In this document: positions 31,149 through 42,665 of the stretch, one piece after another
Layout: every line of letters starts with the position of its first letter
Numbering within the stretch: the stretch's first letter is position 1
NCBI GenBank assembly: GCA_035533595.1
Contig: DATLTN010000052.1
Coordinates: forward strand, 1 to 64,000
DNA from: Acidimicrobiales bacterium
GTDB lineage: Bacteria; Actinomycetota; Acidimicrobiia; Acidimicrobiales; Bog-793
Reading direction: 5' to 3'
Length of the DNA: 64,000 bases
Program-made: the position numbers and the translations under genes
Notes under the pieces: generated by a model
What the model saw: only the letters and a program-made list of their open reading frames with translations
The model's database searches: none
Told to the model about the DNA's origin: nothing

Positions 31149-33242
31149 TCAGCGGCTGTCGCGGTGGCGCAGCAGCAGCACCGAGCGCCCCGAGAGGGTT
31201 ACCGCGGCGTTGCGCACCGGACGGCGGCCGGCGCGGGCGGTGTCGAGGAGGATCTCCCAGAGCCCGGGGGCGGGCACCTTCGGGAGGGTCCAGGGGCGCG
31301 AGACGGCCGCCGCGTTGAGGAGCAGGAGGAGCGTCTCGCCCCGCAGGCTGCGGCCGCGGCTGTCCACCTCGTCGGCGGCCTGGCCGTGCATCAGCATCCC
31401 GAGGCTGCGGCGCTCCGGGTCGGCCCAGTCGGCGTCGGTCATCTCGTCGCCGTCCTGGCGGATCCAGAGCACCTCGTGCTCGGCGAAGAACTCCCGCCGG
31501 CGCAGCACCGGGTTCGCGTGCTCGATCTCGATGAGGCTGCGGGTGTAGGAGAGCAGGTCGCGCCCCGGGTCGTCGATCGCCCAGTTGAACCAGCTGATCT
31601 CGTTGTCCTGGCAGTAGGCGTTGTTGTTCCCGTACTGGCTGCGGCCCACCTCGTCACCGCCGAGCAGCATGCGCACCCCCTGGGAGAAGCACAGCGTGGC
31701 GAGCAGGTTGCGCTTCATCCGCTCGCGCAGCGCGATGATCCGCTCCGAGTCGGTGTCGCCCTCCTCCCCCCAGTTCGAGGAGTAGTTCTCGCTCGTCCCG
31801 TCCGTGTTCTGCTCGCCGTTGGCCTCGTTGTGGCGCTCGTTGTAGGCGACGAGGTCGGTGAGGGTGAAGCCGTCGTGGCAGGTGACGAAGTTCACCGAGG
31901 CGTAGGCGGCGCGCCCCGAGGGGGCGTAGACGTCGCTCGAGCCGCTGAGGCGACTGGCGAGCTCGGGGACCATGCCGGCGTCGCCGCGCCAGAAGCGGCG
32001 GACGCAGTCCCGGTAGGCGCCGTTCCACTCCGACCAGCCCTGCGGGAAGCGGCCGAGCTGGTAGCCGTCGGGGCCGACGTCCCACGGCTCGGCGATCAGC
32101 TTCACCTCCGAGAGGACGGGGTCCTGCCCGATGATCTCGAAGAAGGCGCTCGGCTTGCCGTCCCCGTAGCCGCGCACGAGCACCGGGGCGAGGTCGAAGC
32201 GGAAGCCGTCGACGTGCATGTCGGTCACCCAGTAGCGGAGGCTGTCCATGATCAGCGCCATCGTGCGCGGGTGGAGGATGTTGAGGCTGTTGCCGGTGCC
32301 GGTGAAGTCGGTGTACTCCCCCCGGCGGTCGTCGGCGAGGCGGTAGTAGGCGGCGTTGTCGATGCCGCGCAGCGAGAGCGTCGGGCCGAGGTGGCTGCCC
32401 TCGCCGGTGTGGTTGTAGACGACGTCGAGGATCACCTCGAGGCCGGCGCGGTGCAGCGCCTTCACCATCGACTTGAACTCGCCGACCTGGCCGCCGTCGC
32501 CGGTCGTCGCGTACTCCACGTGCGGGGCGAAGAAGCCGATCGAGTTGTAGCCCCAGTAGTTGGTGAGCCCCCGCTCGACGAGGTGGCGGTCGGCGACGAA
32601 CTGGTGGATGGGCATCAGCTCGACCGCCGTCACCCCGAGGTTCGTGAGGTGGTCGAGGACGGGGTCCGAGGCGAAGCCGAGGTAGGTGCCACGCAGCTCC
32701 TCGGGGATCTGCGGGTGCAGCTTGGTCATGCCGCGCACGTGCGTCTCGTAGATCACCGTGCGGTTCCAGGGGGTGCGCGGCGGGCGGTCGCCCCCCCAGG
32801 TGAAGGCGGGGTCGACGACGACACTCTTCGGCATCGCGCTGGCGCTATCCCGGCCGGGCATGACGCGGGGCGCGAGGGGCTCCGCGGGGTCGTAGCTGAA
32901 TAGCGCGTCGGACCAGCGGATGCCGCCGGAGATCGCCTGCGCGTAGGGGTCGATGAGGAGCTTGGAGGCGTCGAAGCGCTGGCCCGCCGCCGGGTCGTAG
33001 GGGCCCTCCACCCGGTAGCCGTAGCAGGCGCCGGGGCGGACGTCGGGGAGGTAGGCGTGCCAGACGTGGTCGGTGACCCCGGTGAGCTCGATGCGCGCCG
33101 ACTCGTCGCCGTCGGGGGCGTCGTAGAGGCAGAGCGTGACGCGCGTCGCGTGCTCGGAGAAGATCGCGAAGTTCACCCCTTCGCCGTCCCAGCGGGCACC
33201 GAGCGGGCGGGGTTGCCCTGGCCAGACCCGCAATTCGCGCAC
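31149..33242 (-). CDS. glgX: Glycogen debranching enzyme GlgX
   Basis: The 697-residue protein has the N-terminal CBM48 domain (RPLGARWDGEGVNFAIFSEH) and a GH13 isoamylase-type barrel. The nucleophile is in MHVDGFRFDLAPVLVRG, the acid/base in VKLIAEPWDVGPDGYQLGRF and the third carboxylate in NFVTCHDGFTLTDLVAYNER. It hydrolyses alpha-1,6 branches of partially degraded glycogen. GTG 33242 is preceded by GAGGTGAGGAG; the upstream in-frame extension is low complexity. It is the last gene of the glgE - treS::mak - malQ - glgB - glgX block, 94 bases after glgB. In this operon it would reopen branched alpha-glucan for turnover. Confidence 0.93.
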   Translation of the reverse strand: MRELRVWPGQPRPLGARWDGEGVNFAIFSEHATRVTLCLYDAPDGDESARIELTGVTDHVWHAYLPDVRPGACYGYRVEGPYDPAAGQRFDASKLLIDPYAQAISGGIRWSDALFSYDPAEPLAPRVMPGRDSASAMPKSVVVDPAFTWGGDRPPRTPWNRTVIYETHVRGMTKLHPQIPEELRGTYLGFASDPVLDHLTNLGVTAVELMPIHQFVADRHLVERGLTNYWGYNSIGFFAPHVEYATTGDGGQVGEFKSMVKALHRAGLEVILDVVYNHTGEGSHLGPTLSLRGIDNAAYYRLADDRRGEYTDFTGTGNSLNILHPRTMALIMDSLRYWVTDMHVDGFRFDLAPVLVRGYGDGKPSAFFEIIGQDPVLSEVKLIAEPWDVGPDGYQLGRFPQGWSEWNGAYRDCVRRFWRGDAGMVPELASRLSGSSDVYAPSGRAAYASVNFVTCHDGFTLTDLVAYNERHNEANGEQNTDGTSENYSSNWGEEGDTDSERIIALRERMKRNLLATLCFSQGVRMLLGGDEVGRSQYGNNNAYCQDNEISWFNWAIDDPGRDLLSYTRSLIEIEHANPVLRRREFFAEHEVLWIRQDGDEMTDADWADPERRSLGMLMHGQAADEVDSRGRSLRGETLLLLLNAAAVSRPWTLPKVPAPGLWEILLDTARAGRRPVRNAAVTLSGRSVLLLRHRDSR

Positions 33243-33336
33243 CCTCCTCACCTCCCCCGGCCGCGATGCCGGCGGAGGGCGGCAAGTGGAGCATGCAACA
33301 GGGGGTTCCCGCCAGCCGGGGCGAGCAGCGGGGCGC

Positions 33337-35216
<1,880 letters not shown>

Positions 35217-35220
<4 letters not shown>

Positions 35221-37211
35221 CGCCGCCGCTCCGCGTCGACGTGCTCGAAGAGGGCCGCGAGCGTGGGGTCGTTTGCCAGCTCGGCGAGGGTGCGCCCGCT
35301 GCGCAGGCTCCAGTTGCCGTCGTCCTCGGTCCCGGGGCGGTTGATCGGCTGCTCCTCGAGGAAGGCGTCCTCGAGGTCGCACACGACGAGGTCCGCGGGG
35401 CTGCGCGCGAGGTGGCCGAGCAGGCCGCGGAGCGCGGCCCGGGTCGTCTCCGGCGAGGTGAGCGCAGCGTCGGTGCCGCTCCCCTCGGCCGCGAGGCCGA
35501 GCGCATCGGCGACCCGGTTACGCAGCGCGGCGCGCGCCGTGCGCGCGCCCGTGTCACCGGGGTCGAGGTCGTCGCCGCGCCAGAAGGCGGCGAAGCGCGG
35601 CAGGTCGTGGGTGCCGACCGACGCCACGGCGCGCGCCGGCGGCTCGGGGAGGGGCGCGTCGGCGCGCAGGGTGAACTGGAGGATCGAGCTGTGCAGCATT
35701 GCCTCGTCGTCCATAGCCCGTTCGGTGGTCGCTGAAACGGTGCCGAGGTCCTCGCCGACCACCACCGCCCCGGCGCGCGCCGCCTCGATCGCCACCAGCG
35801 CGTGCAGCTCCTCGGTCGGCGAGGCGACGTACGCGCCCTCGGTGGCGGGGGCGCCGGCGGGGATCCACCAGAGCCGCTCGAAGGCCATCACGTGGTCGAT
35901 GCGCAGCACCTTGGCATAGGAGAAGGCGGCGCGCAGGCAGGCGCGCAGGTAGCGGTAGCCCTCCGTGCGCTGGCCCGTCGGGCTCGGCGGCGGGAAGCCC
36001 CAGTCCTGCCCGGCCGCCTGGAAGGGGTCCGGGGGGGCACCGACGTTCGCCCCGAAGGTGAAGCTCTCGGGGAACGCGGCGGTGTCGAAGCCCTCGGGGT
36101 GGACGCCGATCGGGAAGTCGAGGAGCAGTCCCGGGCCCTCGCCGGCGAGGGCGTCGAGCTGGCGGTCGAGGGCGAACTGGAGGTAGCGGTGGTAGGCCTC
36201 CCGCTGCTGTACGTCCGCGCCCGCAGGGGGGGTGGCGGCGAGGTCGTGACGGGCCCGGAACGAGCAGTAGGCGGCGAGCTCGGGGCGCGCCGCGTAGAAG
36301 GCATCGATCGCGGCGCGCCCCGCCGGGTCACGAGCCGCGAGCGCCGCGAGGCGCCCGAGCAGTGGGGCGCGGCGAGCGAGCACCTCGTCATAGCGCACCC
36401 GCGTCGGCTTGTCATCGGCCGCCCCGAGGAGCGCCGCGGCGTGCTCGCAGCGGAGCTGCTCATCCCCCGTCGCGGCGACGAGCGGGGTGAGATCGAGGTA
36501 GAGGCCGTTCCAGGCGAGGCGGGACAACGGCAGGTAGGGGCTCGTCTCGAGCGTCGGGCTCTCGCGTGCCGCGTAGAGCGGGAGGGTGGCGACGAGGGCC
36601 GCGCCCCGCTCGGCGAGGAGGCGGGAGAGGGCCGCGAGGTCGCCGAGGGTCCCCGCACCGAGGTCCGACGCACCCCGCAGCGCGTAGGTGGGGGTGAAGG
36701 CGCCCCAGCCGCGCTCGGCGCGTGGCAGTGCGGCCGGCGCGACGAGGAGCGTCGCCTGCTCGCAGAGGCCCGCCGAGACGAGGGCGATGCGGTGCACGCC
36801 GAGCGGCACCTCCCCCGGAAGGCGCACGGCACGCCGTCGCGCCCTGGTGGTCGGGGCCTCGAGGGACGAGAGAGGGTAGCGCTGCTCGTCGCCGTCCTCC
36901 TGGGTGACGACGAGCTCGGCGCCCGCGCCGAGCGCGCGCCGGGGGGTGAAGCTGATCACCGGTGCGCCGGGGCCGCGGTGGACGAGCACGGCGTCGAGGG
37001 TCACGGCCGAGCGCCGCGCCCGCTCGGCGGCGGCCGCCGCGTTCGCGGCGCGCTCGCTCCCGACGCTCACCCCGAGCAGGCCGAGGAGGGCGACGACGCT
37101 CTCCCGCGGGGTCACGACGGTCTCACCCGTCGTCCTCCGGTAGCTGGTCGCGATCCCGTGCAGCGCGGCGAGGCGCGCGAGGGCCGGCCCGGGGGCGGCG
37201 CCCACGCTCAC
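35217..37211 (-). CDS. malQ: 4-alpha-glucanotransferase MalQ (amylomaltase)
   Basis: The 664-residue GH77 enzyme has FTPTYALRGASDLGAGTLGD, LDFPIGVHPEGFDTAAFPES, GAPPDPFQAAGQDWGFPPP and the nucleophile region YAKVLRIDHVMAFERLWWIP. The acid/base is in GEDLGTVSATTE and the third carboxylate in ASVGTHDLPRFAAFWRG. A long N-terminal domain of about 170 residues precedes the barrel, as usual in actinobacteria. It transfers alpha-1,4-glucan segments between malto-oligosaccharides. GTG 37211 overlaps the treS::mak stop as GTGA and itself ends in an ATGA overlap with glgB. It probably recycles short glucans released by GlgX. Confidence 0.93.
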
Positions 37212-40200
37212 CGGTGGTGGCCGAGCAGCTCGAGGATGCCCTGGGCGGGGATGGTCACCCACTCGGGTCGGCTGTTCGCCTCGTAGCCGAGCTCGTAGAG
37301 GGCCTTCTCGAGGAGGAGGAAGTCGAGGAGGTTCTCGAGCTCCTCGCGCCCTTCGGGGAGGAAGGGCGCGTCCCAGCTCACCTCAAGGTAGGCGGTGAGG
37401 AAGGCGCCGGCGATCGAGCGGTACCAGAGCAGCAGGAGGCGCTCGAGGATCGAGGGGTCGCGCCCGGGGATGAGGTCGCGGCTCAGGCGGGTCGCCGCCA
37501 CGGAGGCGACGTAGTGCACCGAGCGCAGCATGCCGGCGACGTCGGTGAGCGCCGGGCGGCGCAGGCGGCGGGTCGAGATCGAGCGGGCGGGCTCGCCCTC
37601 GAAGTCGATGATCGTGAAGTCGCGTCCGGTCCACAGCACCTGCCCGAGGTGGTAGTCACCGTGGCAGCGGATCTTCCAGGCGGTGCTCGAGCCCTCGCGC
37701 ACGAGATCGAGGCGGGCGCGGATCTCCCCCTCGGCGGCGAGCACCTCGGTGATGACGGGGTGCCGCTCGGGGAGGGCGCGCACGGCGCGGAAGCTGCTGC
37801 GCATCAGGCTGCGCGCCCCGTGCAGCATCGCCTGGCGGTCGATGGCCGTCAGCTGCTGCGGCACGATCGCCGGATCGTAGGGGCCGGATGCGAGCGCCCG
37901 GTGCATCTCCCCGGTCCGCCGCCCGAGGAGCTCGGCCCACTGCAGGTGGGGCCCGATCAGCGGGTGCCCGGAGTCGGGGGCCTGCATCGCGACGTCGAGC
38001 AGGCGGCTCGGCACGTGCACGATGAGCTCCTCGGGGTCGCGGTGCGCGACCGCCTCCTCGAGGCCGTGCAGCAGCGCGTCGAGGACGTAGCTGAAGCCGT
38101 CCCCCTCGTTCTGCACGTACTCCTGGACGACGGCGATGCAGGAGGCCTCGCTCGCGCCGTCGCTGCGCCGCTCGAGGTGGCCGGCGACGACCGGCGAGTG
38201 CGCGAAGCGGGCGCGCTCGTGGAGGAAGCGGCCGAGCTCGACGTCGGGGTTGATCCCCGGCTCGACGCGCCGCAGGAGCTTCACGACGAGGCGGTTGGCG
38301 AGCACGATCGAGGAGTTCGACTGGTCGCCTCCGATCAGCTGGCTCGGGGCGTCGGCTTCGATGCCACGCGTCAGGCGCGTGAACGCGGGGGCGGGCACGG
38401 TGCTGATGCGCCCGGCGGTGCCGAGGAGCTGGCGGCGGCGCCCGAGGGCGCGCACGAGCGCCGCGGCGAGCTCCGGGTCGTAGGTCGCGTCGAAGAGCAC
38501 CCCCTCCTCACCGCCGCTGCGCAGCTCGCTGAGGAGCGACTCGGGGTGATGGCGGCGGAGGTCCTCGGCCCGTTCGCCGGTGGCGAAGGCGGCGGGCACG
38601 AGGTAGTCCTCCGGTGCCCCCTGGTCGAAGGCGACGTGCAGGAAGAGCAGGCTCGCGACCTGCTCGCTGGGCCGCTCGGCGTGCGGCAGCCCGACGACGT
38701 CGTCGATCGTCACCCGCCGGATGCGCCGCGCCTTGTCCCTGTACCAGCGGCGCCGCGGCAGGTAGTCGACGAGCGAGCCCTCGAGGCGCAGCTTCGCCGC
38801 CCCGCTGAAGACGTCGGTGAAGCGGCCGGGCACCTCGAGGTGCGGCGGCTGCGGCTCGGCCTGCTCGACGGAGGCCTCGATCGCGAACCAGTAGAAGCCA
38901 TGCGGCCCGAGGGTGATGAAGTACGGGAGGTCGCCGATCGGCGGGAACTCGGTGCCGCCGAAGAGCTCGACGGGGACCGCGCCGAGATAGCCCTGCAGGT
39001 CCAGCGAGACGCACTGGGTGAAGCGGGAGAGGTTGACGACGACGAGCAGCGTTTCGTCCCCGAGGCGGCGGAGGAAGGCGAAGACCTTGCGGTTCTCCGG
39101 CAGCAGGATCTCGAGGTCACCGCGGCTGAAGGCGCGGTAGCGGTTGCGCAGCGCCACCAGCCGCCGCATCCACCACAACAGCGAGCTCGGGTTCTCCTCC
39201 TGGGCGGCGACGTTCACCGACTGCGCGTGGTACTCGGGGTCGATCACCACCGGCAGGTAGAGGCGCTGCGGGTTGGCGTTGCTGAAGCCGGCGTTGCGGT
39301 CGCCGTCCCACTGCATCGGTGTCCGCACCCCGTTGCGGTCACCGAGATAGATGTTGTCGCCCATCCCGATCTCGTCGCCGTAGTAGATGATCGGCGTCCC
39401 CGGCAACGAGAAGAGCAGGCCGAGCATCATCTCGATGAGGTTGCGGTCGTTGCCGAGGAGGGGCGCGAGGCGGCGGCGGATGCCGACGTTCAGGCGGGCC
39501 TGGGGGTCCTCCGCGTAGGTGCGGTACATGTAGTCCCGCTCCTCGTCGGTGACCATCTCGAGCGTCAGCTCGTCGTGGTTGCGGAGGAACAGCGCCCACT
39601 GGCTCTCGGGGGGGATCGGCGGGGTCTCGGTGAGGATGTCGACGATCGGAAAGCGGTCCTCCTGGCGGGCCGCCATGAAGATGCGGGGCATCAGCGGGAA
39701 GTGGAAGGCCATGTGGCAGGCGCCCTCGAGGTAGGCGACGGCGTCCTCGGGCCACTGGTTCGCCTCGGCGAGCAGCATCCGGTTGGGGAAGTGCGCGTCG
39801 ACGTGCGCGCGCAGCTCGCGGAGGAAGGCGAAGGTCTCCGGCAGGTTCTCGCAGGTCGTCCCCTCGCGGGCGTAGAGGTAGGGGACGGCGTCGAGGCGCA
39901 GCCCGTCGACCCCCATCTCCAGCCAGTAGTCGACGACGTCGACCATCGCGGCGCGCACCGCCGGGTTGTCGTAGTTGAGGCTCGGCTGGTGGGAGTAGAA
40001 GCGGTGCCAGTAGTAGGCGCCGGCTGCCGAGTCGAAGGCCCAGTTCGAGGTCTCGAAGTCCTTGAAGATCACCCGCGCCTCGCGGTAGCGGTCGGGGGTG
40101 TCGGACCAGACGTAGAAGTCGCGCTCCACCGAGCCCGCGGGCGCGGCGCGAGCCCGCGTGAACCAGGGGTGCTCGTCGGAGGTGTGGGCGAGGACGAGCT

Positions 40201-40525
40201 CGGTGATCACCCTCAGCCCGCGGGCGTGCGCCTCGCGCAACAGCGCCCGGAAGTCCGTGAGCGTCCCGTAGGCCGGGTGGACGCGGCGGTAGTCGGCGAT
40301 GTCGTAGCCGTCGTCGCGCAGCGGTGAGGGGTAGAAGGGCAGCAGCCAGAGCGCGGTGACGCCGAGCTCGCGGAGGTAGTCGAGCTTGCCGATCAGCCCG
40401 CGGAAGTCCCCGACGCCGTCGCCGTTGCTGTCGGCGAAGGCGCGGACGTGCACCTCGTAGAGGACCGCGTCCTTGTACCACAGAGGGTCCGGCGCCGGCC
40501 CGAGGTCACGGCGGCGCGCGCTCAC
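37208..40525 (-). CDS. Fused trehalose synthase - maltokinase (TreS::Mak)
   Basis: The 1105-residue protein joins two enzymes. Residues 1 to about 560 are a GH13 trehalose synthase (LWYKDAVLYEVHVRAFADSN, nucleophile D212 in GLRLDAVPYLYAREGTTCEN, E254 in LLAEANQWPED, D318 in FLRNHDELTLEMVTDEERDY). Residues from about 600 form a maltokinase with an aminoglycoside-phosphotransferase-like fold (IRCHGDYHLGQVLWTGRDFT, then IIDFEGEPARS). TreS isomerises trehalose to maltose; Mak uses ATP to make maltose-1-phosphate, the donor for GlgE just upstream. Fusion channels the intermediate. GTG 40525 and the downstream GTG of malQ both lie in GTGA overlaps. In M. tuberculosis the two are separate proteins. 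Confidence 0.95.
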   Translation of the reverse strand: MSARRRDLGPAPDPLWYKDAVLYEVHVRAFADSNGDGVGDFRGLIGKLDYLRELGVTALWLLPFYPSPLRDDGYDIADYRRVHPAYGTLTDFRALLREAHARGLRVITELVLAHTSDEHPWFTRARAAPAGSVERDFYVWSDTPDRYREARVIFKDFETSNWAFDSAAGAYYWHRFYSHQPSLNYDNPAVRAAMVDVVDYWLEMGVDGLRLDAVPYLYAREGTTCENLPETFAFLRELRAHVDAHFPNRMLLAEANQWPEDAVAYLEGACHMAFHFPLMPRIFMAARQEDRFPIVDILTETPPIPPESQWALFLRNHDELTLEMVTDEERDYMYRTYAEDPQARLNVGIRRRLAPLLGNDRNLIEMMLGLLFSLPGTPIIYYGDEIGMGDNIYLGDRNGVRTPMQWDGDRNAGFSNANPQRLYLPVVIDPEYHAQSVNVAAQEENPSSLLWWMRRLVALRNRYRAFSRGDLEILLPENRKVFAFLRRLGDETLLVVVNLSRFTQCVSLDLQGYLGAVPVELFGGTEFPPIGDLPYFITLGPHGFYWFAIEASVEQAEPQPPHLEVPGRFTDVFSGAAKLRLEGSLVDYLPRRRWYRDKARRIRRVTIDDVVGLPHAERPSEQVASLLFLHVAFDQGAPEDYLVPAAFATGERAEDLRRHHPESLLSELRSGGEEGVLFDATYDPELAAALVRALGRRRQLLGTAGRISTVPAPAFTRLTRGIEADAPSQLIGGDQSNSSIVLANRLVVKLLRRVEPGINPDVELGRFLHERARFAHSPVVAGHLERRSDGASEASCIAVVQEYVQNEGDGFSYVLDALLHGLEEAVAHRDPEELIVHVPSRLLDVAMQAPDSGHPLIGPHLQWAELLGRRTGEMHRALASGPYDPAIVPQQLTAIDRQAMLHGARSLMRSSFRAVRALPERHPVITEVLAAEGEIRARLDLVREGSSTAWKIRCHGDYHLGQVLWTGRDFTIIDFEGEPARSISTRRLRRPALTDVAGMLRSVHYVASVAATRLSRDLIPGRDPSILERLLLLWYRSIAGAFLTAYLEVSWDAPFLPEGREELENLLDFLLLEKALYELGYEANSRPEWVTIPAQGILELLGHHR

Positions 40526-42564
40526 CCGCCCGCCCCGAGGGGTGCCGCGGCGGCGCCGGGGGCGGCGGCCGTCGGCGCCGGGGTGCTCGGCTCGACCGCG
40601 AAGAGGTGACCGGGGGCGCGCTTCGGATCGAGGATCACGAAGTTGCGGCCGACCTGCCAGTGGTAGCGCTCGCCGCTCAGCAGATCGTGCACGTCGAAGC
40701 GCTCCACCTCCGGGCCGGCGAAGCCGGCGGGGAGCTCCACCCAGCCCGACTGGGGGTAGTGCGCGTCGAGGTTGGCGACGCAGAGCACCGTGGCCCCCGC
40801 CTCCCCGGCGCCCGGGTGCTTGGAGTAGGCGAGGAGGGCGGGGTTGTCCGCGCCGTAAAAGGCGAGTGTGGTGTTCCGGCGGAGGGCGGCCTCGGCGCGC
40901 CGCAGCGCGTTCAGCTGCGCGACGAGGGGCGCGACGCCCGCCTTCTCGTCGAGGTGCCAGTGGCGTAGCTCGTACTTCTCTGAGTCGAGGTACTCCTCGG
41001 AGCCGACACTGCGCGGGCGGTGCTCCGCCTGCTCGAAGGCGGGGCCGTAGATCCCCCAGCTGGCCGACAGCGTCGCCGCGAGGAGCGCCCGCAGCGCGAA
41101 CGCGGCGGCGCCGTCGCGCTGCAGCTGCTCGGTGAGGATGTCGGGGGTGTTCGGCCACAGGTTGGGGCGGAAGTAGGCCGCCATCTCGGGGCTCGTCAAC
41201 TCGCGGAGATAGTCCACCAGCTCCTCTTTGCCCTGGCGCCAGGCGAAGTAGGTGTAGGACTGGCTGAAGCCGAGCTTCGCGAGCTCGCCCATCACCTTCG
41301 GGCGGGTGAAGGCCTCGGCGAGGAAGACGACCTCGGGATCCCTGCGCTGCACCTCCCGGATCAGCCACTCCCAGAAGGAGAAGGGCTTGGTGTGGGGGTT
41401 GTCGACCCGGAAGATGCGGATCCCGCGCTCGACCCAGAACTCGACGACCCCGCGCAGCGCCTGCCAAAGGTTGCGCCAATCGCGGCTCTCGAAGTCGATC
41501 GGGTAGATGTCCTCGTAGCGCTTCGGGGGGTTCTCCGCGTAGCGGATCGAGCCGTCGGCGCGATGGCGGAACCACTGCGGGTGCTCGCGGACCCAGGGGT
41601 GGTCGGGTGAGCACTGGAAGGCGAGGTCGAGGGCGACCTCGACCCCTCGCTGCGCCGCGGCGGCGACGAGGGCGTCGAAGTCCGCGAAGCTCCCGAGCTC
41701 GGGGTGCAGCGCGGTGTGACCGCCCGAGGGGCCGCCGATCGCCCACGGGCTCCCGGGGTCCTCGGGCCCCGCCTCGGTGGCGCCGTTCCGACCCTTGCGG
41801 TGCGTCGTCCCGATCGGGTGCACCGGCGGCAGGTAGAGGACGTCGATGCCGAGGTGCGCCAGGTAGTCGAGGCGCCCGAGCACGTCGCGGAAGGTTCCGT
41901 GTGCCCCCTCCTCCTCGGCACAGGAGCGGGGGAAGAGCTCGTACCAGGCGCCGACGAGGGCCCGCTCCCGTTCCACCTGCACGGGGTAGGGGGCGCTTGT
42001 GACACGCTGCGCCGGATCGGGGTAGCGGGCGCAGAGCGCGGCGACCTCGTCGCCGACGAGCTCGTCGAAAAGCGGCGGACGCGCCGCGAAGGGCTCGGTG
42101 ACCTCCATCAGCCGCCGGCGGTCGTTGCCGCGCGCCCGCACCGCCGCGGCGCGCGCGAGTGCTCCCCCGGTGAGCAGCTCGAGGCCGATGTCCTCGCCGG
42201 CCGCCGCCTTGATCGCGACCTCGCGCCGCCAGCTCCCGAAGTGGTCGACGGCGACCTCGGCCACCACCTCGTGGCGGCCGAGGCGCGAGAACGAGAGCGT
42301 CGCCCCGTAGCGGTCGTTGCCGAGGGCGACGAGCGGCACGCGCTGCCAGCGCCGCTCCTCCTCGTGGCGGTGGCGGAGCTCGCCGGTGAGCAGGTCGTGG
42401 CCGTCAAGGAGGGCGTCCACCTCGAAGCGCTGCGGGTCACCGGCGATCGCCTTCAGCGCTCGCCTGCCCCCGTCGACCGCGGGCCACAGCCCCGACAGGG
42501 TGGGGCGCGCCGGTGGCGCGCCGGCGGCGGGGAGCGAGGGGTCCGCAGCGTGGAGTTGGCGCAC
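40522..42564 (-). CDS. glgE: Alpha-1,4-glucan:maltose-1-phosphate maltosyltransferase GlgE
   Basis: The 680-residue GH13_3 enzyme has the GlgE signature GIRIFRVDNPHTKPFSFWEW (D388 nucleophile) and VVFLAEAFTRPKVMGELAKL (E417 acid/base). The spacing of 29 residues equals that in characterised Streptomyces GlgE. It also has VLYLPPVHPIGTTHRKGRNG. An N-terminal beta-domain of about 110 residues precedes the barrel. It extends alpha-glucan by maltosyl units from maltose-1-phosphate. GTG 42564 has AGGGA upstream and starts the unit RQLHAADPSLPAAG. It is the first gene of the five-gene glucan operon, and its stop overlaps treS::mak as GTGA. Confidence 0.95.
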   Translation of the reverse strand: MRQLHAADPSLPAAGAPPARPTLSGLWPAVDGGRRALKAIAGDPQRFEVDALLDGHDLLTGELRHRHEEERRWQRVPLVALGNDRYGATLSFSRLGRHEVVAEVAVDHFGSWRREVAIKAAAGEDIGLELLTGGALARAAAVRARGNDRRRLMEVTEPFAARPPLFDELVGDEVAALCARYPDPAQRVTSAPYPVQVERERALVGAWYELFPRSCAEEEGAHGTFRDVLGRLDYLAHLGIDVLYLPPVHPIGTTHRKGRNGATEAGPEDPGSPWAIGGPSGGHTALHPELGSFADFDALVAAAAQRGVEVALDLAFQCSPDHPWVREHPQWFRHRADGSIRYAENPPKRYEDIYPIDFESRDWRNLWQALRGVVEFWVERGIRIFRVDNPHTKPFSFWEWLIREVQRRDPEVVFLAEAFTRPKVMGELAKLGFSQSYTYFAWRQGKEELVDYLRELTSPEMAAYFRPNLWPNTPDILTEQLQRDGAAAFALRALLAATLSASWGIYGPAFEQAEHRPRSVGSEEYLDSEKYELRHWHLDEKAGVAPLVAQLNALRRAEAALRRNTTLAFYGADNPALLAYSKHPGAGEAGATVLCVANLDAHYPQSGWVELPAGFAGPEVERFDVHDLLSGERYHWQVGRNFVILDPKRAPGHLFAVEPSTPAPTAAAPGAAAAPLGAGG

Positions 42565-42578
42565 GGCAGTCCCTACCC

Positions 42579-42636
42579 GAACAGGATCGTGTCGACGCCC
42601 ACCGTGCGCCGGTTCTACCTGTTCTAGTCGACGCCG
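42579..42636 (-). promoter_or_regulatory. Inverted and direct repeats upstream of glgE
   Basis: GAACAGG (42579-42585) and CCTGTTC (42618-42624) are inverted repeats. GTCGACGCC occurs directly repeated at 42591-42599 and 42628-42636. This 58-bp block fills much of the 101-bp gap between the ABC gene stop and the glgE start, and is the natural place for the glucan operon promoter. No regulator is assigned. Confidence 0.4.
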
Positions 42637-42665
42637 CGACACGTCCCTCACTTGTGGCGCGCCCC

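Noticed and set aside
36962-40327. Very long open frame (over 1,100 codons) on the plus strand
   Set aside because: It is the reverse shadow of the treS::mak and malQ genes. Its composition is Val/Arg/Glu/His-rich with no domain, and the opposite strand encodes complete catalytic motifs.
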